From Cyrtodaria siliqua (taxonomy: Eukaryota > Mollusca > Bivalvia > Adapedonta > Hiatellidae), in assembly GCA_037043455.1 (NCBI GenBank), contig JAWPHD010000133.1, forward strand, positions 62,001 to 126,000: DNA of 64,000 nt, given 5' to 3'. This document shows positions 23,068-34,594 of the stretch, piece after piece (positions within the stretch are counted from its first letter, which is position 1; the number at the start of each line of letters is the position of its first letter). Under the pieces are notes generated by a model. It had not been told where the DNA came from, did not search any database, and worked only from the letters and a program-made list of their open reading frames with translations. The translations under genes were made by a program, and so were the position numbers.

Positions 23068-23222
23068 TGTAACCGGGTACAGGTATATGGTGAAATATCG
23101 ATTCCTAACCGTATGTCCTCGATAACTCAGTGGTTAGAGAACTGGTACGGTAAACCAGAGACCCTGGGTTCGAGTCCCGGTTGAGGAACGATTTTTTCAC
23201 CATATACCTGTACCCGGTTACA
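23068..23222 (+). repeat. 3' LTR with 28-bp perfect terminal inverted repeats
   Basis: 155 bp, the intact LTR. Bases 23068-23095 are the exact reverse complement of 23195-23222. Just inside, 'gaaatatcg' on the left pairs imperfectly with 'cgattttttc' on the right, and the tRNA-like gene fills the middle. LTRs normally have only short inverted ends. Confidence 0.85.
23116..23187 (+). tRNA. tRNA-Thr-like gene in the 3' LTR
   Basis: Identical over all 72 nt to the copy at 22843-22914, with the same GGT loop and C33. The following 'acgatttttt' gives a T6 run (23192-23197) suited to Pol III termination, as does T8 after the first copy. Confidence 0.75.
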
Positions 23223-23226
23223 TGAA

Positions 23227-23555
23227 TAGAATCCATGTGTCACTTATAATTTTGGAGCTAATTTAGCTACACATGAATTAAATAGAGTTCATTAAAGTGT
23301 ATCTTTTAAAGGGACGCATGACAGCTATAGCACTGCCTACTTGAAAAGTGATGTTTTTTTTTTGAAAAATACTTTCTCAACATGAAAAATCAAGTCAGTG
23401 TAACTAGCCCCTGATAGCCCCAGCAAGAAACACATTAAATCTGCTATGAAACTGTATCTGAAAATAATCAACGGAAACTATGGGTATATATAATCTTACT
23501 CCTAGATTACTGACCAATCTATGGACCTGGGGATTACCTCACATGGTCAAACTTA
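23227..23555. other. no gene recognised
   Basis: Contains 'ttttaaagggacgcatgac' near 23309, similar to one end of the TTAA-AGGGACA MITE family but without a partner end. Confidence 0.5.
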
Positions 23556-24140
23556 AATTTTGATCAAAATCACTGGGGGTTAACAAAATCACTGGGGTTT
23601 TCACAGATGATCAACATCACTGGGGATTTACAAAATCACTGTTTTTTTTCACAGATCATCAAAATCACTGGAGGTTAACAAAATCACTGGGGTTAGCACA
23701 ATCACTGGGGTTTTCACAGATGATCAAAATCACTGGGGATTAACAAATCACTGGGGGTTAACAAAATCACTGGGTTTTTCACAGATGATCAAAATCACTG
23801 GGGGTTAACAAAATCACTGTTTTTTTTACAGATGATCAAAATCACTGGGGGTTAACAAAATCACTGGGTTTTTTACAGATGATCAAAATCACAGGAGGTT
23901 AACAACATCACTGGTGTTAACAAAATCACTGGGGTTTTCACAGATGATCAAAATTACTGGGGATTAACAAAATCACTGGGGTTTTCACAGATATCAAAAT
24001 CACTGGAGGTTAACAAAATCACTGGGGTTTTCACAGATGATCAAAATCACTGGGGATTAACAAAATCACTGGGGTTTTCACAGATGATCAAAATCACTGG
24101 AGGTTAACAAAATCACCGGGGTTTTCACAGATATTGCAAT
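23556..24140. repeat. 'aaaatcactgggg' tandem array
   Basis: More than twenty copies of a core 'aaaatcactgggg', arranged in a higher-order unit of about 50 bp in which 'gttaacaaaatcactgggg' alternates with 'ttttcacagatgatc'. Units vary by short indels. Confidence 0.95.
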
Positions 24141-26225
24141 GTTTGAGTTGACTGTTACACAGATCGATCGTTATATATGAAACAGAACATGCCAGTCGTA
24201 AAACATGAATCACTGTAACAATTTTCGTGTTTTGTTTTATTTCTGATAAATCCCATTATACCACTGAAATAGATAGATATTATAAATTAGTAAGCCATAT
24301 CCAATTGCTAGCTAATTTCACTACCCACCCACCCCTCACCCATGTCCCAACTTTTCACTCCCCTCCTAGTCTCATTTATTTGACGTCTGGGGTGTTTTTT
24401 TAAATACGGATGATTATTTATTTGTCGTCTGGGGTGCTTTTTAAAAAATGTTTTTAAATACAGACGTTTATAGGACTAGGCATATCAAAAATCGTCTCAC
24501 CATTCGTAGACGTGTATTTTATGCTCAACTCAACTCCCCTCCTTGTTACTGTAGATTAATGCAGTTTTAAATAAAATTCAATGAAATATATTTATTTTTT
24601 TCATCTTATTTAAATCTGTAACCAGAACAAAAAACACTACCTCTTGTTATTCTCAGAGGATTAATTTTATTTTCAAATAAAACTCTGCGAATATATTTTT
24701 TACCAATACCAAAACAAAACACTTAACCCTTTGTTCTTTTTAATTCAAACAATTAAAACTCAGTGAACATTGTGTTGATCAAATCTGAAACAAACTAAAA
24801 CATTTACCTTTTACCAATGGATGATAAACCATTTTGATCTGGAGCATGCATAATATTCACATCACAACAATGGTACACTATAATAAAATCCGGACTTATT
24901 TTTCACATTTCCAGCACATATAATTTTATGTTACATACAAGTTCGCAACAATTGTCTCTTCAAACCTGTAGAGTAAATTACAACTAAAGGTCAAAAACGA
25001 TGAAAAACATGCATTTGATATATGACATAAGAATCATTTATAAATGCCTACATCAGTGTTATTAACAGATCAATAATACACCCAGAGACAGCAATTATAT
25101 TTTGCCTCATGCATACCCAATGTATAAATATTTATGAATTTACACAAGTGATTGAAGTCAGTGTAAAATCCACTAAAACATTAATATAAGTTCCTGCCAA
25201 TTAAAGTATCGTTTATTTCATTCATTACCATTAGCCAATTCAATCAACTTCTGTCATAACTTATAAATAATTTAAAATGCTCTTCCAAAAACATGAATTT
25301 ATGTCATTTAAACAAAAACAAAAAGTTTTCCCCTTCCTTCACTATAAAATTATGAACCAACGAAATTACAAAAAAATCAACATCCGGTTGAATTATATGG
25401 AAAATTACAATATAATACCATTCAAAACACAATGTTTTTTTTTATACCAGTGCACAGCTATTAAGATGCGTTATCCTAAACCATTTCTCTAATTTCAATA
25501 TCAATATGAATCGGTATTGTGAACTTTATAAGAGAATAAATCCAAAAAAAAAATTGAAATTTTGCACAAAAGCTGTAATTTTATATATGTGTCTGTATGG
25601 ACTGTTGAAGATTATGAGTCTACATTTCATGTAGAGAATGTCGAAACAAGCTGTGCACAAAGCCATTCATCAAATAGGTGATCACGTACACAATAGAAAA
25701 CGTGTTTAACTCCTTTACAAGTTATATAAAAGATAGCGTAAAAATATCTCGCCATTTCATTGGAAGCATATTTATTCGGCAGTAAATATTTTCATTCTTT
25801 ACAAAATACCCATGGAAGGCAACACAATGGTTATCTGGGGATTTGGTACAAATACAGTTTTATAGCTTGTCAATTTACAGGTATATTTTCTTTTGGACTT
25901 AGTAAGACACAAGGATTAGAAATTGCAATAATCTTATCTATTTTGTTATTACATCTTATTATTGTTATTTTTTCTTGTTATTTAAGTTGTTTATTTGTTT
26001 GTATTTAATTAAGCTGATTATACATGAGGGTCTGTGGCAGTTATTCTCAAATATTTATATTTAAGGTCAATGTTTTTGTCAGTTTTTAATAGAAGGACTT
26101 ATCTATCAAGGCATCTTTTGCCAGTATGAAATGAGATCTTGGATTCTGTGGGCATTATCACTATGAATAATTTTGAACTTATCATAGAAAGCATAGCCTG
26201 ACCACTAGACCATCTTCAGAAGCAC
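24141..26225. other. no gene recognised
   Basis: AT-rich. A plus frame at 25760-26008 encodes a hydrophobic peptide but lies in AT-rich DNA with no homology I recognise. Probably non-coding. Confidence 0.5.
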
Positions 26226-27530
26226 ACCAAGGTCTAATTTAAAGTGGGTACTTATATAATCTCATGAATAATTTTCTTATCCATTTTTTAGAGCAAAAAA
26301 GAAGGTTGAGATAAACTCAAAGGGCCATAATTCTATAAAAATGGCATCAACAATTTATTATGTAGAAGAACATATAAGATCATAGGTTGTTATGTGTATA
26401 TATACATTTTGGGAACACTCCATTCGAAACTGTTTGAGAAATGCAAGTAATAAAATTGTGTTACGGGACATTATATAATATTAGAGTGGAAAAGTCAAAT
26501 AAAGGGCCATACTTCCGTAATAAATTAGACAATCAACAATGTGCGATGTAGAGGAACATGAGGTCATCAGTTGTTATGTGCACATGAAGTTTGGAAACAA
26601 TCAATTTGAAAATGTTTGAGAATCTTGAGAAAAAATGTGTTACATCACGTTATGCAATATGAGAATGAACATTTCTAAATCGAACAAAGGGCCATAATTC
26701 TGCAATAAATTAGGCAATCAACAATGGGTGATGTACAGGGATAAAAGGTCACAAGGATTTTTCCGCATTTTTGGAAACAATTCGAAAATGTTTGAGATAA
26801 AATGTGTTACAGGACATTATACAATATGAGAATGAACATTTCTAAATCAAACAAAGGCCCATAATTCTGTAATAAATTAGGCAATCAACAATGGGTGATG
26901 TACTTGTATACAAGGTCACAAGGATTTTCCTGCATTTTTGGAAGTGGGGCCAGAGGCCTTTAGAATTGGGAAAAATGCGAGTGAAATCTTGAAATTGGGA
27001 AAAATAATAATCCTACTATAGCACGTTTGGAATAATTTCAAAATCAAGCTCTTATACAAGTCTGCAACAGATACATTGTCAAATAGGACTACATTTAATA
27101 TAAAAAAAAATAAAATAAAAATATTTTGGATTGGAATAGGGCTGAAATTGGGCCTAGAAAAATCCCTGGGTCATCAGTTGTTATGTGTAGATGATGTTTG
27201 AAAACGATCAAATTGAAAAGGTTTGAGAAAAAATGTGTTACAGGACATTATACAATTTTAGAGTGGAAATTTCAAGTCAAACAAAGGGCCATCATCATTA
27301 AATTCTGTCATAAATTAGGCATTCAACAATGGCAGATGTAGGGGGACATAAGGTCATCAGTTGTTACGTGTATGAAGTTTGGAAGCAACCCATTCAAAAC
27401 TGTTTGAGAAATGCAAGTAATAAAAATGTGTTACATGTGTTAAAAATGTGTGATGGGACGCAACGTTACGGACAGCGCGATTCCTATATAGCCCCTACTT
27501 CACTTTGTGAACGCAGGGGTATAATTTATT
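26226..27530 (+). mobile_element. ~190-bp tandem-repeat element
   Basis: Five to six units contain 'caaagggccataattctg', 'taaattaggcaatcaacaat', 'ggtcatcagttgttatg' and 'gtgttacaggacattata'. It ends with 'gggacgcaacgttacggac' and a hairpin-like pair 'tagcccctac ... gcaggggta'. The common bivalve-type design; open frames within it are not genes. Confidence 0.75.
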
Positions 27531-27984
27531 TTTTTAGAAAACAACTGTTTCATTTATATTATTTGCTTGGATATGGTCAAAATTGATTACGTATTTCAGA
27601 AGGTATATGTTGACAAATAGAAATTTTATCACTCAGAGCCAACGAGTTACCAAAAATATATTGTTTCTGCATACACGATTAAAATACATAACCTAAAAAG
27701 ACGAATAACAGATTTAATTTCGTCTCGAAGTGATCAAACTTCACTATTGTGAAAATATAAAGTATTCTCACATCTATTTCAGTGATTCATTCTCACTTCT
27801 ATTTCTATTTATTACTGTAAAATGCAATACATTGTGGGATTTTGTAAGAAAAAAATGGTCAAGGTCATTCATACTCGACCTACTTTTGGTAGAAATAAAA
27901 TCTGTTATTCACTCCAGAACAACAAATATCCTCTATTTATGTTACAATATATATTCAAAAGTTCCTAAATTTAATAAAATTTGA
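27531..27984. other. no gene recognised
   Basis: AT-rich, no repeat or exon supported. Confidence 0.5.
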
Positions 27985-28735
27985 TCAGCCATTAATATCT
28001 TAAACTCATCTATGACCAATCACCAAACTTGTGGTTAATCACTGACTTACCACCAAACCTGCAGTAAATATCTTAAACACATCTAAAACCCATCACCAAA
28101 CTTGCAATTAATATTGATCTCATCTATGACCAATCACCAAACTTGCAGTAAATATCTTAAACTCATATAGTTTGACCCATCACCAAACTTGCAGTTTAAC
28201 ATCTTAAACTCATCTATGACCCATCACCAAACTTGCAGTTTAATATCTTAAAATCATCTATGACCAATCACCAAACTTGTGGTTTATCAATGACTTACCA
28301 CCAAACCTGCAGTAAATATCTTAAACACATCTAAAACCCATCACCAAACGTGCAATTAATCTTAATCTCATCTATGACCAATCACCAAACTTGCAGTTAA
28401 TATCTTAAACTCATCTATGACCCATCACCAAACTTGCAGTTTAATATCTTAAACTCATCTATGACCCATCAGGGCCATCACCAAACTTGCAGTTTAACAT
28501 CTTAAACTCATCTATGACCAATCACCAAACTTGCAGTTAATATCTTAAACTCATCTATGACCCATCACCAAACTTGCAGTTTAATATCTTAAACTCATCT
28601 ATGACCAATCACCAAACTTGCAGTTTAACATCTTAAACTCATCTATGACCCATCACCAAACTTGCAGTTTATATCTTAAATTTATCTATGATCAATCACC
28701 AAACTTACAGTTTATATCTTAAAATCATCTTGACA
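27985..28735. repeat. 44-bp tandem array
   Basis: About seventeen copies of a unit reading 'tcatctatgacccatcac' then 'caaacttgcagtttaatatc'. A longer block including 'ttgtggttaatcactgactt' appears near 28030 and again near 28278, a higher-order duplication. Not related to the 44-bp array at 1-1455. Confidence 0.95.
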
Positions 28736-29350
28736 GTTATGGCGACGCGACTAACATCGAAAACAAGAGCCTATGGTCCTCGCTATTGGTGATGTTCAAG
28801 TCCCCCACCAGGTATAGATCAGGCACAACTATAAACTCTCTGGAAATATTGAATTTCTTTAATTTACCACAATGTTCAAGTTCATTAAGGAGATGGACAA
28901 AGGATATGAAAATACTTCAAACAGATTTATATACTGTAAATAAGCCCGATTTGTTCATTATGTTTTAATGTAAAAGAAAATAGAGAAACTGCCATCTTAT
29001 ACTTCGAGACAGATCAATCATTGTGGTAGTCTTTAATTACAAATATTTTATTACCTTCTGTGATGTTCTGTCTGAATGTAATATAAAATCTCTGTGATTT
29101 AGATGCTCAAAGTGCTGCTTGGCTAAGACTAAGCTGATTATCTAAATGGGTTGCAATGTATCATGGGGTTGTTTTATAGAAAGATATATCAAGTGAAGCT
29201 TGGTTATCAACTAGTCTTTTTAATTTTGATTTTTTTCTTATTTTTTTCTCCCTCTGTATATAATATACTCTTTTAGAAATGCAGATAAGGTAGAAATATT
29301 TTTCTAGAGTTATAAAATAATGAAACTCAAGCAAAAGTCTAAAACATGTG
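28736..29350. other. no gene; fragment of a tandem-repeat element start
   Basis: 'aaaacaagagcctatggtcc' followed by 'tcgctattggtgatg' near 28760 resembles the 5' starts of other tandem elements, but no core follows. The rest is AT-rich. Confidence 0.45.
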
Positions 29351-29355
29351 AACTA

Positions 29356-30351
29356 CTACGCCTTGCACAACAGGTTAGAAAAACTGCACTTTGCGGCGAC
29401 TCAAAATTTCGTCTGTGTTGTACTGTCTTGACCTTTCTCGGCCCGCTGAAAATGACAAGCGTTTACCTGGACATGATCAATTTAAAGCGCATCAAGACCC
29501 TGATCAAACGTGGCCTTTTGAGAGCCCGCTTGATCAGTTCCGATAGGCCTGAGATTGCCAGCGTGTAACTGTTGGCCAATGAAAACTGAACGTCACCAGA
29601 TTGATCTGTCAAAATGCATGTCAAACATTTGTTCTGCCCTCATTGTTTCTGCTCGGCACCGTGTTATTGTTTTAAATTTATATAACTTCATTTCTTGTCG
29701 CGTAGTGAAATGAAACATGACTTTTTTTAAATAATTGGGTAGCGATGAAAAAATTGACATTAAAGTCGGTTGGAGTGGCGTGCCTTGACAGATTTTGAAT
29801 ACAATAAAATGGTATTCAATGTGATATGACGTATTTTTCTCGGTGAAAAAATATCACAACTGTCACGATTTTCTGTAATAAGCTTGCTGGGTGATGAAAA
29901 TACACATATTTAAATCTTAGGAACTATGAACTTTTGCAACATTAATTTAGGCACGCACTGTAGGTAGACATGTTATATAAACGGGTCCTGATTAAAGTAC
30001 CCCGGGGAAATGTACCACCACTTTCGGTCACGTGTTTTATTAACCCGAGTCTTCGCTGACCTTACCATCCCTTTTTACGATTTTGACATTTCATCTGGCT
30101 TTGTACATACATAAAAAGCCACAAAAGCCACAAAAGCCACACAAAAAATTGCGAGGTTATGATGTACACAAACAATACTAGTAAGTCGAGTCCTATGTAC
30201 CAATACTAGTAAGTCGAGTCCTATGTACATTTCATTATACGCATTTTTCCCCAGCCGTGTCAAAATTGATTGACAGCAGAACCTTCAATCGAGGCTACCG
30301 ACTTCGCTTGTTACAAAATGGGGAAACTCTAACCTGTTGTGCAAGGTGTAG
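29356..30351. mobile_element. 1.0-kb TA-flanked DNA transposon relic
   Basis: The left end CTACGCCTTGCACAACAGG and the right end CCTGTTGTGCAAGGTGTAG are inverted repeats over about 24 bp with one mismatch; TA lies on each side (29354-29355 and 30352-30353). A TA target suggests Tc1/mariner or a relative. No transposase domain was seen; the frame at 29320-29568 crosses the left boundary and is unlikely to be coding. The interior holds a 10-bp 'aaaagccaca' triplication (30113-30141) and a 26-bp direct repeat containing 'actagtaagtcgagtccta' (30177 and 30207). Confidence 0.75.
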
Positions 30352-30363
30352 TAAGTATCAGAG

Positions 30364-30412
30364 ATATGCAACCTAAACAATCACCAACAGAACCTAAACA
30401 ATCACCAACAGG
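30364..30412. repeat. short direct repeat
   Basis: 'aacctaaacaatcaccaaca' occurs twice in a row just outside the right end of the transposon relic. Confidence 0.8.
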
Positions 30413-30479
30413 TATTTGAACCGTTCACAAGAATAGAATTACACAGATTTAGATATCTCAGCTACATTGTAATTTTTTT

Positions 30480-30960
30480 TAGAATAAAACCAGAGATGTG
30501 TCCATGGGACATGGATGCCCCCACTGCAATCATTCGCCCAACACTGTGAAATTGTAGTTATTGCAAAATCTCCTGATCCAATAATCGTGATAATATGAAC
30601 ATGTCCACTTCATGTCAGTTCTGTATAGCAAGTCATTTAGACTGGATGGAAACTGAAATATTGCATTCACCATTTATGTACATATGGATGGAAACTGAAA
30701 CATTGCATTCACTATTTATGTACATGAAACATTGCATTCACTATTTATGTACATATGGATGGAAACTGAAACATTGCATTCACTATTTATGTACATGAAA
30801 CATTGCATTCACTATTTATGTACATAAAAAGTCACCATAAACTAAGTGGAAAAGGAGCTCCAGAAAAATCAGACTAGAAAGATGCAAAAATATGTGATGT
30901 CTGCTTCATTTATGTACTCTATTTGAAGAAAAAGGGCCATAACTCTGGTAATACAGGTTT
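30480..30960 (+). repeat. tandem-repeat element fragment
   Basis: 'agagatgtgtccatgggac' resembles the start of the element at 15060. From 30650 to 30825 are five copies of 'gaaacattgcattcac' with 'tatttatgtacat', some extended by 'atggatgg'. Then 'aaagggccataactctgg' at 30930 marks a unit end before the LINE tail. Confidence 0.65.
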
Positions 30961-30974
30961 GATTTTTATGATGA

Positions 30975-31560
30975 ATCGATATGATAGATAGATAGATAGT
31001 TTATTTCAAAATCCAATAGGCACTAAGGCCCTTGTGGTACAAATACAGACATGAAAATAACATGACAGACAATGTAACAAAATAGTACAAATGCATAGTA
31101 TACTTAGCAATTTTACACAATTACGTGTATGTGTATCTAGTGGAGAAGGTGATACAATTTTGAGTGAAATACTGTTGCTATACAACAAAATGCATATATA
31201 AACAGTACATGTATATCATTACAACATCAATTTGTATTACCTATTTGGAAAAAGGTACTCATTTCTTTTATTAAAAGCCTTAAAAATAAAAATAGCTAGA
31301 TTTCTTATTTGCTTTTTACATGTAGAATTAATCAAAGAAATGAACTTTTGCATATTTGGACGCATGAAATAATACGTTTTAATATAGTGTTTTCTTATAT
31401 CTGTATATAAAGGACATATTAAAACAAAATGGTATTCATCTTCTAAAGACTGGCACAATTTACATTTCCTATCATTAACCGGTGTTCTATTTGGTTTGCT
31501 CCATCGTCCAGCTTCTATCTCAAGTCTCTGTGATGAAACGCGGGGAGGCATCATAGTGAA
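30975..31560 (-). pseudogene. LINE 3' end (reverse-transcriptase C-terminal region), 5'-truncated
   Basis: The minus-strand frame 31237-31554 (105 aa) shows the C-terminal module common to many LINEs: a RLEIEAGRW segment, then C-x2-C followed by EDEYHF and a later C (CKLC...H-x4-C), then CPLYTDIRK and a basic, helical C-terminus. The stop is followed by about 240 bp of 3' UTR and, reading on the minus strand, AATAAA next to (CTAT)n at 30980-31000. No endonuclease or RT catalytic domain is present, so this is a dead 5'-truncated insertion. Clade (CR1/L2/Jockey group) is inferred from the terminal zinc motif only. Confidence 0.8.
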
Positions 31561-32740
31561 CCATCCTGTTTAATTTTTACGATACCATCTGTGAAAAACT
31601 GTGGAGAAGTTAAGGTTAATAAGACACAAAGTTTTTGGGATGGACAGACGGACATGGCTAACGATACATGCCCCCTCACCATTCATGGGTTGGGACATCA
31701 AGATATTGAATAAGTTGTTTACCTCCCCCATACTATCAAGTTCTAAAGAATACTGCAACTCATGCCAAGTTATACTATCTTATCCATTTAGTCCCTGAAA
31801 AAATGCAAAACTAAAACAATAACATTAACAAAGTTAATGACATGTATAATTTAAGGTCAAGGTCATGTGTTGAACTGCTCTGTGAAACGGAGATACTGTA
31901 CTGAATATACAATTATGACTACCCAATTTACAAACAAGACTGTTGGTGAATTTTATAACTGATTTTACCCAACAATCTCTGTTTGTGTCCCTGTTGTTTT
32001 TATGCACCGCCAAAAAGTGAAGCTGGCATATATATATAGTGTTGAAGTTGTCCGTCCGGTAGTAGGTCATACAGTGTTTTTTTCCTTATATAAATGGTAC
32101 CAAAAAACAGTATTCCTAATGGCAAAAAGTATATTTTTTTCCCAATTGGAGTGAAAAAATTCACAAACTCAAAAAAAAAAAAAGTAGGTAAATATTTTAG
32201 AGGGGAACTTTAAACAGAAACATGGGGAGAATATATACGTATACTTTTAGGGGAGGGTAATGAAATTCTACAATAGGATGTATACAGGTAATGTGTTTGC
32301 AAAGTATTTAAACATACAATATTAATTTTGTCTGATAGTGAAAAATTCCCAATTTAAGTAAAAACGATGCGAATTTTCCTAACTGAAGGGGTACATGAAC
32401 CATTCCTGAAAGACAGAAAAAAATCGCTGCCATATGTACATGTATACAAAACAGTTCTAAATTCAACTGTTTCGTTATGTCCATTTCTCAGACATGGGAA
32501 TCTGTAGAGCTTTCAGACATGTTTAACACATCTACATTATATCGCGGGTTCAGTGCAAAAATATTGTATTTCCTTCTTTATTCATATGTAGTTACAATAG
32601 TTTTGCGTTGACCCCTCAATATTATGACAGCAGTTTGTTTCTGTCAAAAGTAGGTCAATATGAATGACCTTGACCTTTTTTCTTCTAATTTACTAATTTT
32701 TCTTACAAAATCCCACATTGTATTGCATTTTACGGTACTG
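31561..32740. other. no gene recognised
   Basis: Contains 'ggtcaaggtcatgtgttg' near 31857 and a segment from 32530 ('tgcaaaaatattgtatttc', 'catatgtagttacaatag', 'tgacccctcaata') shared with 5060-5110 and 8410-8450. Unsupported small frames only. Confidence 0.5.
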
Positions 32741-33149
32741 GTCAATAACGCTGATGGGGTCATTGTCGTATTGGGTACTACAGAAAGGTACCCGGGGTAC
32801 ATTTATGTATACAGAAACGTACCCGAAAATCTTCGAATTCCAGAACGGCCCCCAAATATACAGAAACGTACCCGGACAAACAAGATCTCATTGGCGGAAT
32901 TGAATTTAGAACTTGATAAAACAACTACTTAAACAATATTGTTTATCATTAACTATTGCGCTAATGTTCTTAAAAACATATTTAGACTGCCATAGTTAGT
33001 AATAAAATACAGAACGCATTGTAATAAAACCGGAAGTTGTAAATCATCAAACCCCGCGCAAAAAAATAAACAAATATGCAGCTCGTCATTCAAGAAGAGT
33101 AGGTCATCTGCATTCCTTGAAGGCGGAGGCAACTGCGAGAGGCTTTTAA

Positions 33150-34192
33150 AGGGACACACGGCAATCTTTATTTTTTTAAAAACTCACGGCTAGTTTTTCT
33201 GCATAACTTGCATTTGTTCAATCATTTAATATTAATTATAAGAATAGTATTTACAATTTGTTTTTGCATATTAATTTTTTTTGCTATTATTGCACCAATA
33301 ATATATTAAAATTTATAGTATAATAAGACGAAATAGTGAATACTTAAAATTTTATTTATTTAAATGTAACCAGGGAAAAACTAAAAATGATATTGAATAT
33401 ATAAATCGAGACACTAATTTCAAACACTTCCCACCTGCTATCTTCACCGCGTGCACGTCGCTGTGTGGGCACTGATGACACTCATGATGTTTGTGTAGGA
33501 GTCGCCTTGCTAGCCCTATACGCCATTGCCGCTCTATTCATGTGGAGTGGTAATACCAAACTCTTAGGTCAGCCCATAGAGTTTAGTAGCTTGAGTGTCA
33601 TTTGACCGAGATTGGGGATGTCTCCTGCATCCCATCACAGCGCACATCACCTGATGGCTACACCGAACTCTTGACGTCAGAAGACCGCAGGCCAGAACTG
33701 AGATCACCCCCACAGTAGAAGTAGCAGTATGTAGGCAGTAATAGGGATCGACGCAGCGGCCTATATTTGACTGAAGACCGAAGAGGGGAAGGTGTACCGG
33801 CCGTTGGATGGTGTGTGCGGCGCAGGGGTCATACTGTGATCGGTGTGGTCCCAAACTGGGCTACCTAAACTGCACCAGCCCAGTAGTTTATTGACTCAAC
33901 CACCTAGAGAATGTCGTCCAGACCCCATCCCCCCCCCCCCACCTCACCGAAAACAACAGAGCGGAAGCGACAACCACCAACATACGATCAAAAGAACCGA
34001 CAACACAGCAGCACCAGATCAACCAACATACTCAACGCAGATCATAGTCCAGACTTTATGGTACCCATCGCTTCAAGTTACGTGAGCTATCTCGCGCTTG
34101 TCGTGTTTGTTGGTGGAGGGACCATAAACCTCAGACACACACACACACACACACACACACTTTCAAACACTTCAAGATTGCCGTGTGTCCCT
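33150..34192. mobile_element. TTAA-flanked MITE, copy A, nested and itself interrupted
   Basis: TTAA at 33146-33149 and 34193-34196. Ends AGGGACACACGGCAATCTT and its complement AAGATTGCCGTGTGTCCCT. It sits inside the Mutator-like element. Without the 730-bp retroposon and one copy of its duplication it is 300 bp, matching copies B (290 bp) and C (314 bp). TTAA targets suggest the piggyBac group, though the ends differ from the CCC type. Confidence 0.85.
33431..34160 (+). mobile_element. 730-bp retroposon with 13-bp target duplication and (AC)n tail
   Basis: The perfect 13-bp direct repeat TTTCAAACACTTC (33418-33430 and 34161-34173) brackets a GC-richer insert ending in (AC)n (34136-34160). 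This is target-primed (LINE-machinery) integration. The 3' end 'ggtggagggaccataaacct' closely matches the 3' end of the SINE at 44643-45020, so both may use the same LINE. Frames across it (33564-33854, 33843-34228) have no recognised domain. It may be a truncated LINE 3' region or a copied transcript. Confidence 0.75.
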
Positions 34193-34594
34193 TTAAAAAG
34201 TGAATCGATTAAACTTTGTAAACAATGAAAGTTTCATTTCCATGAAGTAACAGAACGTATTACGGCCGCATTTTACGACATTGTATTTTGTCTCGGGTAC
34301 AGTTATGTACATTTATGTATATTTGGGGGCCTTTCTGGATTTCGATGGTTTTCGGGTACGTTTCTGTATACATAAATGTACCCCGGGTGCCTTTCTGTAG
34401 TACCCGGTACGACAATGACCCCATCAGCGTCAATAACATTTTGTGCATATGAATCACTGAAAAGTATTATACTATCAATAGAGTTAATTAAATGACTGGA
34501 AAGTACCTGAATACAGACTGCATGGTAACAACATATTTTATAATCAAAAGGTCCATTATATTTCCTGAAAATTAAAAATGCTACGGGATAAATA

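Larger units (their letters stand above)
22795..23222 (+). mobile_element. 428-bp LTR-type miniature element (TRIM-like) with tRNA genes in its LTRs
   Basis: Structure in order: TGAA target duplication (22791-22794), 5' LTR (22795-22940), an 18-nt tRNA-Pro-type primer-binding site (22943-22960), about 95 bp of non-coding interior, a purine-rich tract (23056-23065), 3' LTR (23068-23222), and TGAA again (23223-23226). LTRs begin TGTAACC; the 3' LTR ends GGTTACA. The two LTRs differ by one internal substitution, two Ts in a T-run and small deletions at the 3' end of the 5' LTR. There is no gag, pol or env, so it must be mobilised in trans, as for TRIMs. Each LTR contains a tRNA-Thr-like gene. 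The retroelement reading rests on PBS, PPT, LTR pair and duplication all being correctly ordered. The alternative, two copies of a tRNA-bearing MITE, would not explain the PBS. Confidence 0.85.
32750..34428. mobile_element. 1.68-kb Mutator-like non-autonomous element
   Basis: A 9-bp direct repeat GTCAATAAC (32741-32749 and 34429-34437) flanks inverted termini starting GCTGATGGGGTCATTGTCG. The left arm 32750-32858 and right arm 34319-34428 are about 93% identical by eye over 110 bp. Long inverted repeats with 9-bp duplication are the hallmark of Mutator-like elements. No transposase. Removing the nested MITE leaves about 630 bp of original element. Confidence 0.85.

Noticed and set aside
25760..26008. 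Hydrophobic 82-codon frame, possible membrane protein
   Set aside because: AT-rich DNA gives such frames by chance; no homology, splice sites or repeat support.
31570..31758. Upstream continuation of the LINE frame
   Set aside because: Different frame with no LINE-like motifs; I could not connect it to the C-terminal module.
33843..34228. Proline/threonine-rich frames near the CA repeat
   Set aside because: They cross the retroposon tail, its target duplication and the MITE end, so they cannot be one gene.
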